The position numbers were made by a program, and so were the translations under genes. The notes under the pieces were generated by a model. The model saw only the letters and a list, made by a program, of their open reading frames with translations, was not told the DNA's origin and made no database searches. Shown piece after piece: positions 8,245-15,435 of a stretch of DNA of 64,000 nt (position 1 is its first letter; each line of letters begins with the position of its first letter). The stretch comes from Pedobacter sp. Leaf216 (GTDB taxonomy: Bacteria; Bacteroidota; Bacteroidia; Sphingobacteriales; Sphingobacteriaceae), in the NCBI RefSeq assembly GCF_001421515.1, contig NZ_LMKM01000008.1, positions 62,001 through 126,000 on the forward strand. Direction: 5' to 3'.

Positions 8245-10797
8245 CTAACCAATCGGTTTAAAGAACACCCAAACCTCATCGGGTTTTGTGCCTTCAATTC
8301 CTTCCTGGTATTTTTTCATAATGGCATTCCATTCATCCACCTTTGGATTGTTCTCGGTAGTTTTTGGATTTAAATCATCTAATTTTTTCCCTTTTGGGAT
8401 GCTAATAATCAGCATAAGCTGCCGATCATTTTTAAAAATGGCCAATCGTTGAAATTCTGCATTACAAAACCCCTTTGATATTTCGGGCCATTTTTGAAAT
8501 TGTGTTTTATGATAATCTAAATATTCTTTTTGCATTTTTTCATCCTTAACCAGGTTGGCCGATAAAATGATGTTATCCCATTCTTCAACTGGCTTATCTC
8601 CGCAGTTTTTTTCTCTGTTGAAATCATAAAACAGGTTATCGTATAACTTAATTTCGGATGCGTTAAGGCGTTTTAGGGTTTGTTTTAAGCTCTCTACTTT
8701 TAAGCTAGAGGTGTAAATCACCAATCGGTTATTCCACTTATAAATTGAATTTGCCAAAAGGTTATTTTCTTTTGCAAAAGTCGTTAAAGTATTATTGCCT
8801 GGAAGATTATCCGACTTAAAAACCAATTCAAATACAATTGATTGATTTACAGCCTCATTAATCCCTCTTTTGGCGTAGTGGGCTTTTTCCTTTAATAAAT
8901 ATTGAAATGCGCTTTCTAAGCCGGCATTTTGCTTAACCTGATCTGAAACTTTTGGTCCGTCGCTTTCCCAAACATTACCTGATCCGTTGGCATTTTGGAG
9001 ATACTTTTCTGTTGGTGTCCAATTGTTTTTGATGGTGAAATCAGATGATCCTTCATCGGTATACAGATAGAACCAATGATCTGGCAAATGCGCGTAAGGC
9101 GCCTTATAAATGCTGTCGACTACATTATCTGTTATAGATGATCCTGGCTGGGCAGACAAAGTGTAAATCCCGGCAACATCATACATATGTTTTCCGTAAT
9201 GGTGTATTTTATTACCGCTAATTATGTTGTTCGCCATCGCGTTTTTGGTTTTCGTCCAACCCCAACCCATGCTGATGCCCGAGTAAGAAACATCACTGAT
9301 TTCGTTATGAAGAATTTTAATGCCGCAAACATAACCTGCCCCAATACCTACTGCGCCCCAATCTTCATTGGTAACATCTGTAATCAGGTTGTTTTCGATG
9401 TTGTTATTGCCCGAAATTTCTCTTTTATCAGTCGGATTGTATGGCAAATGCACTTCAACAGCTTCATCGGAGAAAGTTCCAATCAAAATGGCCGAACCAC
9501 CAATATCTTTGAATAAATTTCCTTTAATTTCATTGTTTGTAGTTCCTTTATTATAATCCAAACCTGTAGAAGCGAGATGGACGAAACGGCAGGATTGAAA
9601 TGAGGTATTGTTAGCATAACTAACCTTAATAGCAGCTGCCGGCCGGCCAACCCATGCCTGATTTTCTAAAGTTGGTTTACCCGGTGTGCCGGCTTTATTT
9701 AATTTGTAAGCATCGAGCATATACATACCAGCCTGATGTGGCACATGCCCCTGTTTTGATGGCCTCAACCAGGTAGCATGTTCGAAAGAAATGCCTTTAA
9801 AGCTCACAAAAGAAACTGGTTGATCTATCGTTCCACCAATTTTAATAAGTGTCTCCAGTGCTGGGGCAATTACCTCGGCATTCTGCATATTTTCTGAAGC
9901 GTTTGGCCAATAGTAAAGTTTATGATTTTGCAGATCTTCATACCATTCGCCAGGTTCATTTAAAAACTGGATGGCATTGCTGAGGTAAAAAGCTGAATTT
10001 CCTGTTTTGTCTGAAATCCATGGTGCTGGCCAGGGATGTTCGGATTGTATTCTGCTCTCAGGTTGCATAAAAGAAAGCTCAGCTGTATTGCCAATCACTT
10101 TAACTGATTTAACACGGAGATTTGCAATAGCCCACCATTGATGGATCAGCATTTCCATTCCTTTGATATTGGTTAAATTAATACCTTCTTGCCTTGGAAT
10201 TTTACAGGTTTGTTTCTTGCTATCCCATGACAAAATCCTTCCCATTTCTACGCCATTGTAATTTTTTGCACGGATGGCCTTTTTATCGTTTACCCAGAGC
10301 TGCCTGAATTGCAGATCGCTCCCGTCAAAATTTGGAACATCTGTAACCCAAACTTTGCCCGTTGCTTCTTTTGGTAAGCCTGGGATGGTACCATATAGTT
10401 TTCTCCAACCTTTAATTTTTACCCCACCACTTAAAACAACCTTATCATTGGCAATTATCTGTGTCGGACTATTGTTTGTACCTGAATCTTCTGGTCTAAG
10501 TATTATCGGTTCATCCAATTGATAAAAACCTTTGCCAATTATAATTCTAATACCACCTTTAATTGATGTATCGTTTAAACGTCTAAATTCGCGCGCTTTA
10601 CGTAGGGCTGAATGAAGTGTTGCCAAAGGATTTTCTTTAGTGCCTAAATTGGTGTCAGATCCATTTATTGATACATAAATATCTGTTGCATTAGCATTAA
10701 AACACAATAAAGAAAAAAGAATCGAGAGGCTAAAAAGTGGTAGTTGTTTGGTTCGTGGAAACCCGAACCAAGGCGTTAGAGATTTAAATTTTAGCAT
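8245..10797 (-). CDS. Secreted right-handed beta-helix protein fused to an L-rhamnose mutarotase domain
   Basis: From the ATG at 10797 the product has 850 residues and a signal peptide ending FSLSILFSLLCFNANA. The frame is open up to 10941, but that extension encodes repeat hairpins. After DIYVSINGSDTNLGTKENPL, typical of GH141/GH120-like and other beta-helix enzymes, comes a long parallel beta-helix (about residues 40-620) with the FLNEPGEWYEDLQNHKLYYW motif. The last 100 residues match L-rhamnose mutarotase (RhaM, DUF718): KEYLDYHKTQFQKWPEI supplies the conserved Tyr/His pair, and EWNAIMKKYQEG...EVWVFFKPI matches the C-terminal strand. The preceding segment (SIVFELVFKSDNL) may be a degenerate second copy of the same fold. 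The helix part is probably a glycosidase or lyase acting on rhamnose-containing glycan. The linkage to a mutarotase fits a rhamnose-releasing enzyme. Confidence 0.82.
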   Translation of the reverse strand: MLKFKSLTPWFGFPRTKQLPLFSLSILFSLLCFNANATDIYVSINGSDTNLGTKENPLATLHSALRKAREFRRLNDTSIKGGIRIIIGKGFYQLDEPIILRPEDSGTNNSPTQIIANDKVVLSGGVKIKGWRKLYGTIPGLPKEATGKVWVTDVPNFDGSDLQFRQLWVNDKKAIRAKNYNGVEMGRILSWDSKKQTCKIPRQEGINLTNIKGMEMLIHQWWAIANLRVKSVKVIGNTAELSFMQPESRIQSEHPWPAPWISDKTGNSAFYLSNAIQFLNEPGEWYEDLQNHKLYYWPNASENMQNAEVIAPALETLIKIGGTIDQPVSFVSFKGISFEHATWLRPSKQGHVPHQAGMYMLDAYKLNKAGTPGKPTLENQAWVGRPAAAIKVSYANNTSFQSCRFVHLASTGLDYNKGTTNNEIKGNLFKDIGGSAILIGTFSDEAVEVHLPYNPTDKREISGNNNIENNLITDVTNEDWGAVGIGAGYVCGIKILHNEISDVSYSGISMGWGWTKTKNAMANNIISGNKIHHYGKHMYDVAGIYTLSAQPGSSITDNVVDSIYKAPYAHLPDHWFYLYTDEGSSDFTIKNNWTPTEKYLQNANGSGNVWESDGPKVSDQVKQNAGLESAFQYLLKEKAHYAKRGINEAVNQSIVFELVFKSDNLPGNNTLTTFAKENNLLANSIYKWNNRLVIYTSSLKVESLKQTLKRLNASEIKLYDNLFYDFNREKNCGDKPVEEWDNIILSANLVKDEKMQKEYLDYHKTQFQKWPEISKGFCNAEFQRLAIFKNDRQLMLIISIPKGKKLDDLNPKTTENNPKVDEWNAIMKKYQEGIEGTKPDEVWVFFKPIG

Positions 10798-10860
10798 AGA
10801 TAGTTGGTTGGTCTGTAACCACAGAGACCAAGGAGCAGGTAAAGAAGATATGAACCAAGG
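10740..10860. repeat. Tandem ACCAAGG hairpins at the start of the beta-helix gene
   Basis: TTGGTTCG-8 nt-CGAACCAA (about 10748-10771) and TTGGTCT-10 nt-AGACCAA (about 10809-10832) are two hairpins. They share GAACCAAGG/GAGACCAAGG words, which recur at about 10853 (GAACCAAGGC). The first lies within the signal-peptide coding region and the second just upstream of the chosen ATG. They look like a dispersed repeat family that has invaded the 5' end of the gene. Confidence 0.55.
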
Positions 10861-10951
10861 CATGGATATATCGCCCCAGTACTTGTCTCCACGTACCGAC
10901 TGGTTATAAAAGCTATAAATTTTTCTCAAAAAGCACTTCATTATATTTATA

Positions 10952-11848
10952 CTATTTCGGTTGAAAAACTGACTTCAGGTAGCTTGTATTTGCACTGAAA
11001 TTATATTTTACATTTGTTGGCTGTTTGGCATCCCGGCTTCTTTCTACAACGAGCCAACCGCTCCAGCCCATATCATTTAAAGTTTCTTTAACTTTGTTCA
11101 AATCAATTTTTGGATCGTTCTGTAACCAAACCCCATCTTCATTTGTAGCATGGATCTGAATGATGTTTTTCTTGCCCAAAATCATGAGTTCATCGTTTAA
11201 ATCTCTTCCATTCTTAATGGCATTGGAAAAATTGAAATAACTTTTAACATACTTGCAATTGATATCTTTTAATAATTGTAATTCTCCTTTGGCATCTAAA
11301 GCACTTTCAATTCCAATTGTAATGCCAGCTTTAGCAGCCATTTTTCCCGCAACTTTTAACCTTTCTACAATAGGTTCGCGCAGTTCTGGATTTTTAATTA
11401 AATCGCCTTGAATACCCAATGGCAGAAAGACTACTTTAACATGCATTGCTTTAGCAGTATCTAAACAATCCTGAATCATTTTCTGATAAGTTGGGCGTTT
11501 GGCAAATGATTGCGCATAAAAACCAGTCATCGCTAACGAACAGATTTCGAGATTCAGCTCTTTTGCTTTATCCAAGTACTCCTGTCTGATTTTTGGATCG
11601 GCCAGTTTATTGTCGAAAGTTTCGCGATCACCCAAACCACCCATGTCAATTTCAAGTCCATCGGCACCAATTTCTTTTGCAAGTGGCAAAGCACTGATTT
11701 TCTGACGTTTTAAAATCATTAAATCAATAACGGCAACTTTAAAACGGTTCTTTTTATCTGCGGCGAAAAGCAATTGACTGGGAAACATAAAAGCTCCCGT
11801 TAACAAGGCCATGCTACCAATAAAAGATCTTCTGTTTTGATGTTGCAT
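10952..11848 (-). CDS. Exported sugar-phosphate-isomerase/epimerase-like TIM barrel protein
   Basis: The 298-residue product has a probable Tat signal (NRRSFIGSMALLTGAFMFPSQ, ending LLFAAD) followed by a xylose-isomerase-like (AP endonuclease 2) TIM barrel. Visible landmarks are EIGADGLEIDMGG, LEICSLAMTGFY, GITIGIESAL and IIQIHATNEDG, with Glu, Asp and His residues typical of the metal site. Proteins of this family isomerise or epimerise sugars or hydroxy acids. An exported member with a Tat leader suggests a metal-dependent step in the periplasm. The stop is separated from the downstream beta-helix gene by a repeat-rich gap, and only 6 nt separate it from the upstream esterase gene. The substrate is unknown. 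Confidence 0.85.
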   Translation of the reverse strand: MQHQNRRSFIGSMALLTGAFMFPSQLLFAADKKNRFKVAVIDLMILKRQKISALPLAKEIGADGLEIDMGGLGDRETFDNKLADPKIRQEYLDKAKELNLEICSLAMTGFYAQSFAKRPTYQKMIQDCLDTAKAMHVKVVFLPLGIQGDLIKNPELREPIVERLKVAGKMAAKAGITIGIESALDAKGELQLLKDINCKYVKSYFNFSNAIKNGRDLNDELMILGKKNIIQIHATNEDGVWLQNDPKIDLNKVKETLNDMGWSGWLVVERSRDAKQPTNVKYNFSANTSYLKSVFQPK

Positions 11849-11854
11849 ATCCAG

Positions 11855-13270
11855 TTATTTACTCGTGCTTAGTGGAAATAATTTTTCTAAATTTTGAAAG
11901 CCCATCATCGCATTTTTAGGCAATTTTTCACCTTTATCGCCAAATACATATAAAGCATTCTCCTTTTCAATCGTTACCTTACTTTCATCATATTTACCGG
12001 TTTTATCTTTAACCCCAGAAGCATTTAATTTGAAATTTTTAATTAGGAAATCGTATAACGCAACGCGTTTATTGACACCAAAATCGTGCTTTTCATCAGG
12101 AAGATGAACATTCTCCACTTTATCTTTAGCCCCATAATAACCGTACATTTTCTGCAGGTAAGGAAAATCGTGTTCTGGTGTATGTGCTGTCCAATCGCTA
12201 CCGTCTGACACCAGTAATTGCGGACGTGGAGCAGCCATTGCGGCTAATTCTACGTTATCGGTACCACCACCACATTGATGGATTGGCATTCCGCTTTCGC
12301 ATGGGCAACCGCCATAAAAGTATGATGACATGGCAACCACGGGTGCACTCAATTTAATCCGGTCATCCATGGCTGTCATTAAAATAGAATGACTTCCGGC
12401 GCCCGATCCACCGCTAATTCCGATCCGGTTGGTATCTGTTTCTTTTAGCGAGCCGAAATAATCCAAAATTCTGATACCGCCTAAAGCTTGAACGGTTTGG
12501 GCCAGGCTTTTTCTATGGTCTTCGTATTTAAACTGCAACATCGATTCGCCCCAGGCAAAAAGATCATAACTAAAGGCCATTGCTCCCATTTTGGCAATCA
12601 TTGCACAGCGGATCTGGCAATCGGGCCTATAACGTTGTTTTTCCCAGTGTCCATCAGGGCTAAGCACCACAGGAATTTTTCCTTTAAAATTTAATGGTTT
12701 GTAAAGGGAACCGTTAATCCATACACCTGGTAAGATTTCCAATGCAATGTTTTCTACCGAATAGCCATCAAAAATTCTTTTTGCCGTTACAATCGGTTTT
12801 GAATTTGGTTTTGCAGGTAGCGGTGATAGCAGTAAAGCTTTGTATAGTTCAGGTTTAATTTCTGCTTTACGTTTTTCCCAACTTGCCTGATCATGATATT
12901 TTGTAGCCAATTGATCTAAATATGCCCATCCATCCTGCACTTCCCATCGGTAATATTCATATTCTTTTAATTTATAAACACCAGGCTTTTCTTTGTTTAC
13001 CTTCATATCCAAAGGCATAAGCACATTGGTAAGTGTTTCGTCTACATCAGCCCGGAAACGCCAATCAGCATAGTTTACCCATTTATCTTTTACCTGAGGT
13101 TCTGAGTATTTAATTTGTACTTTGAAACGCGTTTGAATCTCTTTCAAAACATCAATAAGTGGTTTTTTATAGAGATTATCAGTGTTTTGAATTTGAGCAG
13201 AGAGGTTGTTTACAGGGAATATATAGGAAATAAATAATACAGCAAAAAATCTCAGCACCCTGGTCGTCAT
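11855..13270 (-). CDS. STN domain fused to an alpha/beta-hydrolase carbohydrate esterase
   Basis: With the ATG at 13270 the product has 472 residues and a signal peptide (MTTRVLRFFAVLFISYIFPV...LSAQ). The frame is open to 13408, but that stretch is a palindromic repeat. Residues about 32-102 (PLIDVLKEIQTRFKVQIKYS ... GVYKLKEYEYY) look like a secretin/TonB short N-terminal (STN) domain. The rest is an alpha/beta-hydrolase with RIGISGGSGAG (nucleophile Ser near 286), SDGSDWTAH (Asp near 356) and DEKHDFG (His near 395). The cysteine-rich loop GGCPCESGMPIHQC is notable. The family covers acetyl xylan esterases and pectin esterases, so the likely role is removal of acetyl or methyl esters from pectin. 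The gene ends 6 nt before the next start. Confidence 0.83.
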   Translation of the reverse strand: MTTRVLRFFAVLFISYIFPVNNLSAQIQNTDNLYKKPLIDVLKEIQTRFKVQIKYSEPQVKDKWVNYADWRFRADVDETLTNVLMPLDMKVNKEKPGVYKLKEYEYYRWEVQDGWAYLDQLATKYHDQASWEKRKAEIKPELYKALLLSPLPAKPNSKPIVTAKRIFDGYSVENIALEILPGVWINGSLYKPLNFKGKIPVVLSPDGHWEKQRYRPDCQIRCAMIAKMGAMAFSYDLFAWGESMLQFKYEDHRKSLAQTVQALGGIRILDYFGSLKETDTNRIGISGGSGAGSHSILMTAMDDRIKLSAPVVAMSSYFYGGCPCESGMPIHQCGGGTDNVELAAMAAPRPQLLVSDGSDWTAHTPEHDFPYLQKMYGYYGAKDKVENVHLPDEKHDFGVNKRVALYDFLIKNFKLNASGVKDKTGKYDESKVTIEKENALYVFGDKGEKLPKNAMMGFQNLEKLFPLSTSK

Positions 13271-13351
13271 TGCGAGTGCTGATTTTTCATCAGCCGAAGC
13301 AATCTTTCTTGATAGGATAGATTGCCGCATCATGCCTCCTCGTAATGACGA
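13264..13351. repeat. GTCATTGCGAG palindromic repeat at the esterase 5' end
   Basis: The element runs from TCGTCATTGCGAGTGCTG to CCTCCTCGTAATGACGA and belongs to the same family as those at 14555, 15337, 18243 and 24704. It keeps the reading frame open, encoding SLRGGMMRQSILSRKIASAD on the minus strand. The best signal-peptide ATG (13268-13270) is part of the repeat edge. Confidence 0.8.
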
Positions 13352-13394
13352 TCGCAACGACCTAGAAATGAATTCTTTAATTGAATTTACCATC

Positions 13395-14534
13395 TTAACC
13401 TTCCTCATTTTTAGTTTCAGTAATTACGGGTGCCGTATATCCTTTCAGTTTCGGCCAAACACCATTTTTAATTTTCTTCAGTTTTAACTTTGAAGGATCT
13501 ACCACTACATGTTTAATTTTTTCCCTTCTCCATGTATAAATAAAATGTAACATACCATCAGCAGTTTGAATAACAGCCGGATAAGAATACTGGCTGATCG
13601 GTGAATCTTCTAAGATCAATGCAGCAGACCATTCTTTGCCATCTTTAGAAACCGATACATTTAATGGTGTTCTAGGTCCTTTAGCTAAATCACCCGGAGG
13701 CAAAACATGGTTGTATACCAATACCTGCCGCCCATCTTTCATGGTTACTGCATCTGTGCCAGAGTTATTATTGGGTAATGTGGTTTTGGTTAATGCCGAC
13801 CAGGTTTCACCATTATCGTTAGACCATGCCTCTACGATTGCACGGTTGGCGGTTCTGGCCAAAATCTGCAACTTTCCGTTTCCGTATTGTAAAATACTTG
13901 GTTGAATGGCTTTTATGCCGTTTTCAGGAAGCGGGCCAACCTTCCTCCAGGTTTTACCATTGTCTTTTGTTACTTCAAAATGGATTTTCCAACCATCACC
14001 CTCTTTGCTTGATGGTGCAAAGAGATTTCCGTTGCTCAATAAAACCGGTTTGTTTTTTACAGGTCCAATATAACCATCAGGTAGCTTTGTAGCATCCGAC
14101 CAGGTTTTACCATCATCTTTCGAAGTTTTCATCATCCCCCACCATTCAGATGGTTTTGGTCCGATTTTATAAAATAACAGCAAATCTCCGCCAGGAACCT
14201 GATAAAGAACAGGATTCCACGTTGGTAATCTTTTACCATCAGGCTGAATACCAGTGGCAACCGAAAACGGAGCCAACCATTTGCCATCTACAAAGCGGCT
14301 GATGTAGATTTCTACATCGGGATTCCGCTCTTTTGTGCCGCCAAAAAATGAAGCAACTAAACCTGTTGGCGTTTCTGCTATTGTAGCTGAATGGCATGAA
14401 GGAAACGGTGCTTTGTCGTAAAGAAATTCTTGTTTTACGATTCCGGTTTGCCATTTTTCTACCTGGGCATTGGCGCTGATAAAGGTGGCAAATATAAAGA
14501 CCAGTGTAATTTGTATTTTTCTTTTTAACATCAT
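13395..14534 (-). CDS. Secreted sialidase-like (BNR/Asp-box) beta-propeller protein
   Basis: The product has 379 residues with a signal peptide (LKRKIQITLVFIFATFISANAQ). At least four Asp-box-like motifs mark a six-bladed propeller: SKDDGKTW, TKDNGKTW, SNDNGETW and SKDGKEW. FPSCHSATIAETPTGLVASFFGGTKE and SQYSYPAVIQTADG are typical of the BNR_2 sialidase-like group. Such proteins include exo-sialidases and enzymes acting on other glycans. In a pectin locus the target may be an acidic or 3-deoxy sugar, but this is inference. The open frame of the esterase upstream start (13408) would overlap this stop; with the preferred esterase start there is no overlap. Confidence 0.85.
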   Translation of the reverse strand: MMLKRKIQITLVFIFATFISANAQVEKWQTGIVKQEFLYDKAPFPSCHSATIAETPTGLVASFFGGTKERNPDVEIYISRFVDGKWLAPFSVATGIQPDGKRLPTWNPVLYQVPGGDLLLFYKIGPKPSEWWGMMKTSKDDGKTWSDATKLPDGYIGPVKNKPVLLSNGNLFAPSSKEGDGWKIHFEVTKDNGKTWRKVGPLPENGIKAIQPSILQYGNGKLQILARTANRAIVEAWSNDNGETWSALTKTTLPNNNSGTDAVTMKDGRQVLVYNHVLPPGDLAKGPRTPLNVSVSKDGKEWSAALILEDSPISQYSYPAVIQTADGMLHFIYTWRREKIKHVVVDPSKLKLKKIKNGVWPKLKGYTAPVITETKNEEG

Positions 14535-14554
14535 GTTTATTTATTAAAAAAGGT

Positions 14555-14628
14555 CGTCATTGCGAGGCACGAAGCAATCCTAATGCTATAGCTACCGTAG
14601 TAAGATTGCTTCGTGCCTCGCAATGACG
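14555..14628. repeat. Perfect 25-bp palindromic repeat
   Basis: CGTCATTGCGAGGCACGAAG...ATC (14555-14579) pairs over 25 bp with its exact inverse at 14604-14628 around a 24-nt loop. It fills the gap between the DUF3826 gene and the propeller gene. It is the most symmetric copy of this repeat family in the window and would form a strong hairpin in the transcript. Confidence 0.88.
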
Positions 14629-14649
14629 ATGAGGTGAAGCAAATTCACG

Positions 14650-15315
14650 TTATTGTTTTGCTTTCGCTGCTTTCTCTTCTTTTATCTTTTTTGTATAGGC
14701 ACTATAAAGTGCTCTCCAGCTTCGACCATTATTATTTAGCATTTGCTCAGATTTTGTTTTGTAAATCTCAAAAATGGCTGAAATCTGCTTCATGTTTTTA
14801 TAATCGACAGCTTGCTCGCGGGCCTGTTTTAAGTAAGCCAAAATCTTGGCTTCCTCATCAGCAGTTAAATCCGGAACAATGGCTTTATAACCTTTCATGG
14901 TGAATTCTACTTTACCAATGGTGTATTTATCCAATATGGTTTCTACCTGCTCTGGAGTTAAGTTTTTTCTCAACCCATCCATTAAAACCTGGTGAACGGT
15001 AGAAGGTATTGCAGAATCGGCAATAATCTGTTTGTCTAAATCGCTTAATTTATTTCCAGTAACCGGATTTATTCCATCAGGAACTGTAGATGATGGATGA
15101 TCGTTATGCCAATCCCTAATTGTTGTTAAGTGAACTGCAATTGCATTTTCTACTGCTGATTTTTTCGCTGCATCAGTTAAATTTACTGCTGAGGCCCATT
15201 CTTTGGCTTTGGTTACAATTTCTTCCGGCACCGCAATGTCCTTCGTTTGACTGAATGCGTTTACTGTGGTTAGCAGTAAGGTTATCAGTATAAATGGTTT
15301 AAAAAACTTTCTCAT
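14650..15315 (-). CDS. DUF3826-type secreted protein, copy 1
   Basis: The start is placed at 15315 because MRKFFKPFILITLLLTTVNAFSQ is a signal peptide; the frame above it is translated palindromic repeat. The 221-residue product is helix-rich and highly charged. It has LTPEQVETILDKYTIGKVEFTMKGYKAIVPDLT and LAYLKQAREQAVDY, both with close counterparts in the second copy at 46633-47301. The family occurs near pectin and rhamnogalacturonan enzymes of Bacteroidota and has no assigned function; that family name is from recall and would need a profile search. The charged tail (KKIKEEKAAKAKQ) is unusual for an enzyme. A binding or scaffold role is possible. The flanking gaps both contain repeat hairpins. 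Confidence 0.75.
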   Translation of the reverse strand: MRKFFKPFILITLLLTTVNAFSQTKDIAVPEEIVTKAKEWASAVNLTDAAKKSAVENAIAVHLTTIRDWHNDHPSSTVPDGINPVTGNKLSDLDKQIIADSAIPSTVHQVLMDGLRKNLTPEQVETILDKYTIGKVEFTMKGYKAIVPDLTADEEAKILAYLKQAREQAVDYKNMKQISAIFEIYKTKSEQMLNNNGRSWRALYSAYTKKIKEEKAAKAKQ

Positions 15316-15336
15316 AATTGTGTTTTCTTTTTTAAT

Positions 15337-15423
15337 CGTCATTGCGAGGCTTGATTTTTCATCAACCGAAGCAATCTTTCTTGGCAGGATAGATTGCTTC
15401 GTCGTTCCTCCTCGCAATGACGA
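15337..15423. repeat. GTCATTGCGAGG palindromic repeat
   Basis: TCGTCATTGCGAGG at the left end and CCTCGCAATGACGA at the right end are inverted. The interior holds GAAGCAATCTTTC and GATTGCTTC. It lies between the GH78 stop and the DUF3826 start and extends the apparent reading frame of the latter. Confidence 0.85.
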
Positions 15424-15435
15424 CTTATTTCATTT

